The notes beneath the pieces are model-generated. The model made no database searches, was not told the origin of the DNA, and was given only the letters and a program-made list of their open reading frames with translations. From IMG/VR virus record IMGVR_UViG_3300033144_008466, positions 1 to 43,445 of that record: 43,445 nt of DNA; one strand, given 5' to 3'. This DNA comes from a virus. Positions 31,568 to 39,302 of this stretch are shown here, piece by piece. The position numbers and the translations under genes were made by a program. The stretch's first letter is position 1; each line of letters begins with the position of its first letter.

Positions 31568-32406
31568 TGTTATTATCTATAAATTTGCCAACCAATAATC
31601 CTGATGATTATTTTAATATTCTTGATCCAAGTCTTGTTCATTTAACTTCTTTACTTGATTATTGTGCTGTTGAATTTTCTTTTATATTTCAAAGACCATG
31701 GAGTAATGAACAAGTAAAAAGAGCAAAAGGAAGTATATTGGATAATGGTTTTATATTTAAAATGAATGGTGCCACAGCAAAGAAAAAACCATCAATGACT
31801 TATTTAAGAAATATGGGGATTATTACTTCACCTGGTGCTAATTTTTATATGATAATTGATGATAATTTTAAATTTAAATCTGGTACTCCAAAATATCCTA
31901 TTGATAGTGGGATAAGATATTCTCAATGTCTTGAATATATGAAGCACTTCCCCAATTGTGGATTTGTTATGTGCGAAGGAAGTCTTGGTGGCTCCATACA
32001 AAAATTAGAAATAAGCTCCACTCAAGTTGGATTATTTGCTACCACTCGTGGATTGATTTTAAGAAATATTGGAGTATACAAAATATTTGGTAATACTTCT
32101 CATCTGTTGGGTGGTCTTGAAGAATCAATTGCTTGTTATCATATAATAGAAGAAGGGTTTTATCCAGCAAAGCAATTTAATAATCCAACTATAAATTCAA
32201 ATATGGGGAAGCCAGATGGTGGAAAATTTATTCACAGTCAAGAAATCTGGAATCAAAATTGTGCTAAATATATAAGGAATAGATATCAAGACCAGAATTG
32301 GGACTATCAAAAAAGAAAATTACCAAAGGGATTGAAAAAATGGTTTATAAAAAACAGTGGAGATAAAAGAATATTCAAACAAAGAATTTTTAAAATGAAC
32401 TTTTAA
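31567..32406 (+). CDS. Possible GT-A-type glycosyltransferase
   Basis: The 279-residue product (ATG 31567, AGGAGG 4 bases upstream; ATG 31564 is also possible) has FYMIIDDNFKF near residues 94-104, a likely metal-binding DDN in place of DxD, followed by YSQCLEYMKHFPNCGFVMCE and a GLEESIACYHIIEEGF block resembling the acceptor-side ED motif of GT-A enzymes. This recalls the TET/JBP-associated glycosyltransferases of phage modification clusters. The call is tentative; no close family is certain. Confidence 0.5.
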   Translation: MLLSINLPTNNPDDYFNILDPSLVHLTSLLDYCAVEFSFIFQRPWSNEQVKRAKGSILDNGFIFKMNGATAKKKPSMTYLRNMGIITSPGANFYMIIDDNFKFKSGTPKYPIDSGIRYSQCLEYMKHFPNCGFVMCEGSLGGSIQKLEISSTQVGLFATTRGLILRNIGVYKIFGNTSHLLGGLEESIACYHIIEEGFYPAKQFNNPTINSNMGKPDGGKFIHSQEIWNQNCAKYIRNRYQDQNWDYQKRKLPKGLKKWFIKNSGDKRIFKQRIFKMNF

Positions 32407-32419
32407 AAGGAGAAAAATT

Positions 32420-33181
32420 ATGATAAACAAAGATGCAGCAACAGTCGATTTAATCAACTATACTACTTCTGCTTTGGAGCTTCTTATTTATACAAAAAGT
32501 GGAAGATTGGCAACTGGAACAAAACTTCATGACATTTTAAATTGGTCATATGAAAAGAAAATGGAACATCTTTCTTATATGATGGATACCATTAAAACAA
32601 GTTTTGAATTTGTGGATTATATTTTTGAAATAAAAAATGTATCCAGAGCTTTTACTCATCAACTTGTAAGAACCAGAACTGCTTCTTTTCAACAACAATC
32701 CCAAAGAACTGTAGATGCCAGAAATTTTACCTATCTTGTCCCTACAGATGAAGGGCTTTATGAATATTCAATTCAAGGTGCTTTAAATACTTATGGTGCT
32801 CTTATTGACTCTGGTGTTCCTGTTCAAGATGCTCGTGGAATACTTCCAACGGCTATCCATACAGAAATTATAATCAAAGCAAATCTCCGAACACTCTCCC
32901 AGATGGCTGAACTCCGCTTATGTAAGCGGACAGCTGGTGAATACCAATCTGTTTTTAAAAAGATGGTGGCTGCTGTTTTAAATATTCATCCTTGGGCTGA
33001 ACCACTTTTAAAAGTCTATTGTGTTAAAACTGGTGTTTGTTATTTTCCAAGATATGATAAATGTCCTATCCAAAAATATTGTTTGAAGCCTAAAGTAGTT
33101 CAACGTCATATTCAAAAAGCTTGGGAAGAAAGTAATCATGTAGCAAATCCTGTAGTTAATAAAGAGGGAATGACAATGTAA
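32420..33181 (+). CDS. thyX: ThyX-family flavin-dependent thymidylate synthase, variant motif
   Basis: The 253-residue protein aligns with ThyX: SFEFVDYIFEIKNVSRAFTH, RTRTASFQQQSQR (84-96), and LRTLSQMAELRLCKRTAGE. ThyX makes dTMP from dUMP using FAD, NADPH and methylene-THF. The signature motif RHRxxSxxxxSxR has Thr at the usual His position (RTRTAS...SQR). A C-terminal Cys group (CVKTGVC, CPIQKYC) is extra. It could make a base other than thymine. It lies between the glycosyltransferase-like and Nmad1 genes. Confidence 0.85.
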   Translation: MINKDAATVDLINYTTSALELLIYTKSGRLATGTKLHDILNWSYEKKMEHLSYMMDTIKTSFEFVDYIFEIKNVSRAFTHQLVRTRTASFQQQSQRTVDARNFTYLVPTDEGLYEYSIQGALNTYGALIDSGVPVQDARGILPTAIHTEIIIKANLRTLSQMAELRLCKRTAGEYQSVFKKMVAAVLNIHPWAEPLLKVYCVKTGVCYFPRYDKCPIQKYCLKPKVVQRHIQKAWEESNHVANPVVNKEGMTM

Positions 33182-33197
33182 GAAGCTTTTAAAAGGC

Positions 33198-33226
33198 TTT
33201 TTATTTTATCCTTATAAGGATATTAA
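33198..33226 (+). promoter_or_regulatory. Promoter before HAD-Nmad1 gene, palindromic spacer
   Basis: TTTTTA (33198-33203), 17-base spacer, TATTAA (33221-33226). The spacer contains the perfect palindrome ATCCTTATAAGGAT (33208-33221), matching the one in the 23.55 kb promoter. The ATG follows 46 bases later (33272). Weaker -35 than the others. Confidence 0.6.
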
Positions 33227-33271
33227 AAATTAAAGTAAATCGAATATACAATGGATAAGGAGTGCTAACAA

Positions 33272-33994
33272 ATGAATAAAAAAGACTGCATTATAATAGA
33301 CTTAGAAGGAACTTTATCAAATTGTTCTCATAGAATTCATCATCTTAAAAATAAAAATTATGATGAATGGAATAAGCTTTTTAAATATGATACAGTACAT
33401 GAAAGTGTGGTTGAAATAATTAATCGGTATAAAGTAAATGGTGTTCAAATTATTTTATGTACTGCTAAATCAGTTAAATATATTTCTGCTGTTTTATCTT
33501 GGCTACAAAAATATGAATTACTTTCTTTTATTGATGGTTTTTATTTTAGAGTACTTGGAGATAAAAGACCAAGTGTAGAAGTAAAAAAGGGAATGCTGGA
33601 ATCAATAAGAGAAAAATATGATGTGCTGGTAGCATATGATGATAGAAAAGATATTTGTCAAATGTATTTAAAACAAGCAGTAGTACCATATTTATTTATT
33701 CCAGACAAGCATAAAACTCCTGCTGATTTTTTAAAAGAAGCTGCTGAAACTTTTAAAAATAAAAGTAAAGAATATGGCGATTCATATAAGCATTTTGGAA
33801 AAATTATGATGGCTTATTTTCCAGATGGAGTAGAATTAAAAACTGAGCAAGATTTTACTCGGTATGCTATGTTAAATATTATGATAGCTAAAACAGACCG
33901 ATATTGTAAAAACTTTATTAATGGTGGCCATCAAGATAGTTTGGTTGACTTGGCAGTCTATTCTACTATGCTACAGGAGATTGATAATGAATAA
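33272..33994 (+). CDS. HAD hydrolase fused to Nmad1 (DUF1599) domain
   Basis: Residues 1-145 form an HAD phosphatase-like domain: IIIDLEGTLSN (DxEGT, with Glu at the second acidic site), VQIILCTAKS (motif II) and VAYDDRKD (motif IV). Residues ~150-240 (KNKSKEYGDSYKHFGKIM, MIAKTDRYCKNF, GGHQDSLVDLAVYSTML) match nucleotide modification-associated domain 1. Such fusions suggest phosphate removal from, or quality control of, a modified nucleotide. It has its own promoter and its stop overlaps the radical SAM start. Confidence 0.8.
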   Translation: MNKKDCIIIDLEGTLSNCSHRIHHLKNKNYDEWNKLFKYDTVHESVVEIINRYKVNGVQIILCTAKSVKYISAVLSWLQKYELLSFIDGFYFRVLGDKRPSVEVKKGMLESIREKYDVLVAYDDRKDICQMYLKQAVVPYLFIPDKHKTPADFLKEAAETFKNKSKEYGDSYKHFGKIMMAYFPDGVELKTEQDFTRYAMLNIMIAKTDRYCKNFINGGHQDSLVDLAVYSTMLQEIDNE

Positions 33995-34940
33995 AATCAG
34001 AGAATATAAAATTTTAAGATATATTAAAAGAGTAAATACAGATGCTGATCCAGTATCTATTCAAGCAGCTATTACAGATTATTGTTTTAATAAGTGTCAC
34101 ATGTGTGACCATCATTTAAGAAGTAATAAAATTTTTATCCCAGCAGAACAATGGATTAATTTTTTAAAAGCAAGAACAGAAATTGAATCGGTTTGTTATG
34201 CGGGTGGAGACATGATGACTCATCCTAAAGTAAATAGTATAATGAAATATCATATTGCTTCAAAAAAATCATTCAGCTTTATTACTTGTGGCTATATTCC
34301 ACCAAGTGTATCTTTAAATTTATTAAAAAAGGCAAGATGGATAAGAGTGAGTCTTGATTCAATTAATTCTGAAATATATACAGACTGTAGAGGAGGCATT
34401 CAACTTTCTAAAATTTTACATAGTATTGATAAAGCAGTTGCTGTAGGAGTTAATGTTGAATTAACAATTACTGTAAGTGAAAAAACTAAAAAAGATTTAC
34501 CAAATTTACTTAAATATGCAATGCTTAATGGTTTTGATGCAGATATTCATCCAGTATATGGAAGTAGTTTTAAAGAATTACAAATTGAAGAATTAATAGA
34601 ATTATGGGTTGATTATTTTTATTCAAAAGGATTAATTCTTGCTCCATATTATCATGGAAATATTAAATTCAAAAAATGTAATGCTTCTTATTATCAAATT
34701 TATATAGACTCACTTGGAAATATATATCCCTGTTGTACTATGGGTGGAGATACCGAGCTGGCAGCTCGTATGAAGCCTTTAGGTAATATATCAAATTGGA
34801 ATAATTTTCTTAAAAAAAGAAAAATATTTTCAAATTCAAATATGCTACCTAAAGAATGCAATTATTGTATTGACCGATTTGGAGAGATAAATCAAATTGT
34901 AGACAAAATGAATTGTGATAAGTATAATTCTTTTTTTTAA
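33987..34940 (+). CDS. Radical SAM enzyme with C-terminal Cys cluster
   Basis: The 317-residue protein starts at ATG 33987 inside the end of the previous gene. It has CFNKCHMC (Cys33/37/40) for the catalytic 4Fe-4S cluster, YAGGDMMTHP (the GGE-like motif), and WIRVSLDSINSEIY. The C-terminus has NIYPCCTMGG and ECNYCIDRFGE, a SPASM/twitch-type auxiliary cluster. Enzymes of this build modify peptides or nucleosides. Substrate unknown; neighbours argue for a nucleotide or DNA base. Confidence 0.82.
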   Translation: MNKIREYKILRYIKRVNTDADPVSIQAAITDYCFNKCHMCDHHLRSNKIFIPAEQWINFLKARTEIESVCYAGGDMMTHPKVNSIMKYHIASKKSFSFITCGYIPPSVSLNLLKKARWIRVSLDSINSEIYTDCRGGIQLSKILHSIDKAVAVGVNVELTITVSEKTKKDLPNLLKYAMLNGFDADIHPVYGSSFKELQIEELIELWVDYFYSKGLILAPYYHGNIKFKKCNASYYQIYIDSLGNIYPCCTMGGDTELAARMKPLGNISNWNNFLKKRKIFSNSNMLPKECNYCIDRFGEINQIVDKMNCDKYNSFF

Positions 34941-34950
34941 GGAGTATAAA

Positions 34951-35571
34951 ATGATAACAATATTTGATCAAGAAACAACTGGTTTGTTAAGAGCAAAAGG
35001 TTCAGATATACTACACCAGCCTCATCTAACTGAAATATACGCAATACAAGTAGATGAAAAAGGTAATTTAATAAAAGAATTTGAAACCTTTATTAAACCA
35101 CCTGTCCCTATTCCAACTTTTTTAGAAAAGCAAATTGGGATTACAAATGAGATGGTAGCAGATGCTCCTACTTTTCTTGAAGTATATAAAGATATCATTA
35201 ATGTATTTTTTTGTTCTCATACTGTAGTAGCTCATAATTTATCTTTTGATGAAGGAATACTTATCAATGAGCTGAAGAGAATAGGGAAAGAACATCACTT
35301 CCCATATCCACCTATTAAATTTTGTACAGTAGAACAATCTATGCATATAAAAGGTCATCGTTTGAAAAACTCTGAGCTTTATAAAATTGCTACTGGAAAA
35401 GATATGGTGGGAGCTCATAGAGCTAAAGCTGATGTACTTGCTACATATGAATCTTACAAATGGTTAAAACAAGAAAAATTAATTTCTAATTTTGAAGAAA
35501 TTGAGCAAGTATCTTTAACTGATTTTGACAAAAAGGAATTAATAAAAGCCAATCCAAAGCAATTTATATAA
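34951..35571 (+). CDS. DnaQ-like 3'-5' exonuclease (epsilon-type)
   Basis: The 206-residue protein shows the DEDDh set: IFDQETTG (Asp6, Glu8), AHNLSFDEGIL (third Asp), and GAHRAKADVLAT (His and last Asp). ATG 34951 has AAGGAG 8 bases upstream. It is probably the proofreading subunit for the DnaE-like polymerase encoded 0.6 kb downstream. Confidence 0.87.
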   Translation: MITIFDQETTGLLRAKGSDILHQPHLTEIYAIQVDEKGNLIKEFETFIKPPVPIPTFLEKQIGITNEMVADAPTFLEVYKDIINVFFCSHTVVAHNLSFDEGILINELKRIGKEHHFPYPPIKFCTVEQSMHIKGHRLKNSELYKIATGKDMVGAHRAKADVLATYESYKWLKQEKLISNFEEIEQVSLTDFDKKELIKANPKQFI

Positions 35572-35580
35572 GGGGAAAAA

Positions 35581-35937
35581 ATGATATGTCCATATTGTAA
35601 AAAAGAAGCCAAACTTGTAACTGGAGAATATATTCATCCATTCCAACCAAGACATAAAGATAAAAAATATTATCTTTGTGATGCCTGTGATGCTTATGTA
35701 GGCTGCCATAAAGGAACTGCTAAAGCTCTTGGGACTTTAGCTAATTATGAATTGAGGATATTAAGAATGAAAGTTCATGTAGTATTTGATCATATATGGA
35801 AAAGTGGATTAATAACAAGAAAAGAAGCATATATTACTTTAGCAATGAATTTAAATATATCTTTAACAAAATGTCATATAGCAGCTTTTGATATTAACAT
35901 TTGTAATAGAGCATTGGAGATATTCAAATGTGGTTAA
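35581..35937 (+). CDS. DUF3268 zinc-finger protein
   Basis: The 118-residue product matches DUF3268: MICPYCKKEAKLV, YLCDACDAYVGCHKGTAKAL, GTLANYELRILRMKVH, FDHIW and AYITLAMNLNI. Two CxxC pairs bind zinc. The family is common in phages next to replication genes; the role is unknown. It overlaps the next small gene by 10 bases. Confidence 0.85.
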   Translation: MICPYCKKEAKLVTGEYIHPFQPRHKDKKYYLCDACDAYVGCHKGTAKALGTLANYELRILRMKVHVVFDHIWKSGLITRKEAYITLAMNLNISLTKCHIAAFDINICNRALEIFKCG

Positions 35938-36098
35938 AAATAATTCAAAAATTTTGGTGTTTTATGGTGGGTCATGATATGATACAAGAATACTCTTTAA
36001 ATAATGCAGATATGTTTGAAGGAGTTTGGCAATCATCCTGGGGCAACCATGTTTGCTTAAGATGTGGTAAAGAACATCCTTGGCAATGGGATAAATAA
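35928..36098 (+). CDS. Small DUF1660-like zinc-knuckle protein
   Basis: A 56-residue ORF begins at ATG 35928 inside the DUF3268 end and ends before the polymerase. Its sequence has KFWCFMVGH at the start and HVCLRCGKEHPW at the end; the spaced Cys/His residues resemble short DUF1660-type phage proteins. Function unknown. Confidence 0.65.
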   Translation: MWLKIIQKFWCFMVGHDMIQEYSLNNADMFEGVWQSSWGNHVCLRCGKEHPWQWDK

Positions 36099-36110
36099 TA
36101 AGGAATAAAT

Positions 36111-38927
36111 ATGTGGTTAAATATAAAAACAGGTTATACTTTTAAAGCAGTATATGGACATCTGGATAAGATAGCAGAAAAATGCGCTACTATGGCAGAC
36201 TATGGGGGCATTGCTGATTTAGGTAATACTTTTGCCCACATACCTTGGAAAAAGGCTTGTGATAAAGTAGGCATCAAACCTATCTATGGTGTTCAATTGC
36301 CAGTAGTTGAAGAATTACAAAAAGGCGAAAGAAGGTATCCATTTAATTGGATGACTTTTATAGCAAAAAATACAGAAGGTCTTCAAGAAATATATAGACT
36401 TATAGATTTATCATTCCAACAATTTTACTACAGACAAAGAATAACTTATGAACAGCTCAATAATACTTCTGATAATATTTTTATTTTTAGTGGAGTTGCC
36501 CCAAGATTTAATTTAATAAAAAGATTTATATATCATGAATTAAATCCATGTACTCCTGAAGCTCAATTCATGAATCTAACAACTCCTGCTCTGGTAGCTT
36601 GTATAGATAACTATTATGTAGATGCAAAAGATGATATTATTTATGAGCCTTTTGCAGATGAAAGATTGAGAGAAAGTAAAACAAGTCCATTACACATATT
36701 GACTAAAAAAGAATGGCTTGATATTTATCCAAGGTGTAACATCGCACTAAAAAATTTAGATTATATATCACTTCAATGTAATGTAGTACTTCCTGAAGCT
36801 CATATGGTGAAGTATATTGGAGATGATGATATTGAAGTCTGGTGTAAAAAAGGAGCTAAAGAAAAAGGAGTAATATCAAAACCAGAATATATTGAAAGAT
36901 ATAAAAGAGAAATGAAGTTGATTAAAGAAAAAGACTATGTTGATTATTTTCTTGTAGTTGCTGATGCTATTCGGTATGCTAAAACTAAAATGGCTGTTGG
37001 CCCAGCCCGTGGTAGTTCTGCTGGCTCCTTAGTTTGTTACCTTATGGGGATTACAGAAATTGATCCGCTGGAGTATGATCTTTATTTTGAAAGGTTTATA
37101 GATATTAACCGTTTTGACCTCCCTGATATAGATATAGATTTCCAAGACAGCAAGCGGCACTTGGTTATAAAATATTTGGAGAAGAAATATGGAAAAGATA
37201 ATGTTGCTCAAATAGGTAATATTAACCGATTAAAACCAAAGTCTGCTATCACTCGATTTGCTCAAGCCTTGGGCATTCCTGTAGATGATGTTATTGAATT
37301 AAAAGATGCCATTATGGAAAGAAGTGGTGGAGATGCCAGAGCTAATGATTGTATGGAAGATACTTTTACTGATACTGATGCTGGTAAGAAATTTATTAAA
37401 AAGCACCCTGCTATGGAAGTAGTAAAATATATTGAGGCTCATCCATCTCATACAGGAGTACATGCTGGTGGAATTTTAGTTTGTAATGAGCCTATAACTG
37501 ATTATTGTGGAGTAAATAGTAGAGATAAAAAAAGAATAGGTATGCTGGATAAAAAAGATGCTGAAGTGGTAAATCTTTTAAAAATAGATGCTCTTGGACT
37601 TAGGACTTTATCCATCATAGCAGGAGTGTGTGATCAAATTGGTAAGCCTTATCCATGGATGTATGAAATCCCAACTGATGACCCTGCTACTTTTAAAATT
37701 TTTAGTGATCATAGATTTAATGGTATTTTTCAATTTGAAGGTTCAGCAGTACAAGGATTGGCAAAGCAAATGCCAATAGAAAATATGGAAGATATAGCAG
37801 CCCTTGGAGCATTGGGCAGACCTGGCCCACTTATGTCTGGAGGAGCAAATGATTTTATTGGAGCCAGGTCAGGAAAAAATGGAATTAAATATTTAAGCAA
37901 TCACCAAGCTGTAGTAGCTGCTACAAAAGATACTTGGGGGATTGTAATATATCAGGAACAGATGCTTGCTATTGGTAGAAATTATGGGCATCTATCTTGG
38001 GCAGATACTCAGGAGCTAAGACATGCTGCAAGTAAAAGTCTTGGAGATGAATTTTTTGATAAATTTAAAAAGAAATTTATTGATGGAGCACTTAGCCAAG
38101 GAGAAAAAAAATCAGATACTGAAAAAGTTTGGAAGGCTATGCATACTTTTGGCTCTTGGGCTTTTAATAAATCACATGCTGTATCCTATGGACTTATAAG
38201 TTATATCTGTGCTTATCTGAAGGCTCATTATCCTTTGGAATTTGTAGTTGCTTGTTTAAATCATTCCAAGAATGATAGAAGTGCTTTGAAAATATTAAGA
38301 GATGCTGTAGAGAATGATGGAATAAAGTATAAATATTTTGACCCAGAATACTCTATTGAAGAGTGGAGTGTTCAAGATGGAGTACTATATGGTGGACTTA
38401 TTACTATACATGGGGTTGGTACAGCAATAGCCAAAATGGCTATCAGATTAAGAGCATCTGATCAACCTTATCCAGCTGGCCTCAAAAATAAAATTGATAC
38501 TGCTATAACTCCTTTTAAATATTTATATCCAGCTGAAGAATTATATGGAGATTATTATACTGATCCAGCATCTCATAATTTAAATGGCTATGTAAATAAA
38601 ATTAATGAAGCAGATCACAATGGAGATTTTACTGTAATTGGTTGTCTTATTAAAAAGAATTTAAGAGATGCTAATGAGGCTTGTTTTGTTAGTAAAAGAA
38701 ATGGCAAATTTTTAAAAGGCAATACTGCCTGGCTGAATATTACTATTGAAGATGATACTGGATCAATAATGTGTAAGATTAAAATTGAAGATTATATAAG
38801 ACTTGGCAAGATGATAGCAGAAACTGGAAAAGAAGAAAAAGATTGGTATATGGTTTATGGTCAAAAAATAAATGATTGGAGTATAATTTTTGTTAAAAAT
38901 ATTATTAAAATAACAAGGAGCATATGA
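36111..38927 (+). CDS. dnaE: DNA polymerase III alpha-like (family C) polymerase
   Basis: The 938-residue protein is a compact DnaE. It has VGPARGSSAGSLVCYLMGIT, PDIDIDFQDSKR (~338-349, catalytic Asp pair), IEAHPSHTGVHAGGI, LKIDALGLRTLSII (third acidic site), ALGRPGPLM, GIVIYQEQMLAIGR and FNKSHAVSYGLISYICAYLKA. The N-terminal PHP region (LNIKTGYTFKAVYGHLDKI) lacks the usual HxH pair, so it is probably inactive, consistent with the separate DnaQ-like gene. It replicates the phage genome. Confidence 0.92.
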   Translation: MWLNIKTGYTFKAVYGHLDKIAEKCATMADYGGIADLGNTFAHIPWKKACDKVGIKPIYGVQLPVVEELQKGERRYPFNWMTFIAKNTEGLQEIYRLIDLSFQQFYYRQRITYEQLNNTSDNIFIFSGVAPRFNLIKRFIYHELNPCTPEAQFMNLTTPALVACIDNYYVDAKDDIIYEPFADERLRESKTSPLHILTKKEWLDIYPRCNIALKNLDYISLQCNVVLPEAHMVKYIGDDDIEVWCKKGAKEKGVISKPEYIERYKREMKLIKEKDYVDYFLVVADAIRYAKTKMAVGPARGSSAGSLVCYLMGITEIDPLEYDLYFERFIDINRFDLPDIDIDFQDSKRHLVIKYLEKKYGKDNVAQIGNINRLKPKSAITRFAQALGIPVDDVIELKDAIMERSGGDARANDCMEDTFTDTDAGKKFIKKHPAMEVVKYIEAHPSHTGVHAGGILVCNEPITDYCGVNSRDKKRIGMLDKKDAEVVNLLKIDALGLRTLSIIAGVCDQIGKPYPWMYEIPTDDPATFKIFSDHRFNGIFQFEGSAVQGLAKQMPIENMEDIAALGALGRPGPLMSGGANDFIGARSGKNGIKYLSNHQAVVAATKDTWGIVIYQEQMLAIGRNYGHLSWADTQELRHAASKSLGDEFFDKFKKKFIDGALSQGEKKSDTEKVWKAMHTFGSWAFNKSHAVSYGLISYICAYLKAHYPLEFVVACLNHSKNDRSALKILRDAVENDGIKYKYFDPEYSIEEWSVQDGVLYGGLITIHGVGTAIAKMAIRLRASDQPYPAGLKNKIDTAITPFKYLYPAEELYGDYYTDPASHNLNGYVNKINEADHNGDFTVIGCLIKKNLRDANEACFVSKRNGKFLKGNTAWLNITIEDDTGSIMCKIKIEDYIRLGKMIAETGKEEKDWYMVYGQKINDWSIIFVKNIIKITRSI

Positions 38928-39052
38928 TGGAAACAATTGATCTTTTAATCTCATTTATGATTGTGTTATTTCTTTTATTTGGATTTGGATTATTTTGGGA
39001 ATTGCTGACTAAAATTTATAAAAAACTTTCAAAAAAAATAAAGGAGATATAA
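38927..39052 (+). CDS. 41-aa single-TM peptide
   Basis: ATG 38927 overlaps the polymerase TGA and has AAGGAG 6 bases upstream. The product (ETIDLLISFMIVLFLLFGFG, then basic helix KIYKKLSKKIKEI) is one membrane helix with a positive tail. Role unknown. Confidence 0.6.
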   Translation: METIDLLISFMIVLFLLFGFGLFWELLTKIYKKLSKKIKEI

Positions 39053-39225
39053 TGGAAAAGAAAACAGCAAGGAGATGGCTCATCAGAAATAAATCAAGAC
39101 TTTATAAATATGGAATGAAGGATAAAGATAAGAGACAAGTTGAAAAATGCTTTAAAGCTTTGGGCATAAAAGTAAAAGCTAAAGACAATATAATCACCGA
39201 AAATATAGGAAAACCACAGCCGTAG
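39052..39225 (+). CDS. Small basic protein, function unknown
   Basis: The 57-residue ORF starts in a TAATG with the preceding gene and after AAGGAG. It is basic (EKKTARRWLIRNKSRLYKYG, EKCFKALGIKVKAKD). Its 3' end (KPQP stop) lies in the upstream block of element copy 3. Confidence 0.6.
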   Translation: MEKKTARRWLIRNKSRLYKYGMKDKDKRQVEKCFKALGIKVKAKDNIITENIGKPQP

Positions 39226-39273
39226 GATAATGTATATCAAACTTTAAAGACTTAGCCTATACTAAGGTATAGC
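39210..39273 (+). promoter_or_regulatory. Dispersed promoter-like element, copy 3, before ligase
   Basis: AAAACCACAGCC (39210-39221), TATCAAACTTT (39235-39245) and CCTATACTAAGGTAT, with TATACT at 39258-39263. Same offsets as copy 1; the hairpin arms CTATAC/GTATAG are perfect. The ligase ATG follows at 39303, about 33 bases after the predicted start. Confidence 0.68.
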
Positions 39274-39302
39274 TTAATTTTAACCTATTTTAAGGAGCTA
39301 TT

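Noticed and set aside
33181-33207. Terminator after thyX
   Set aside because: AAGCTTTT/AAAAGGCTT could pair but leaves no loop and has a bulge. The stretch is better explained as the upstream part of the next promoter.
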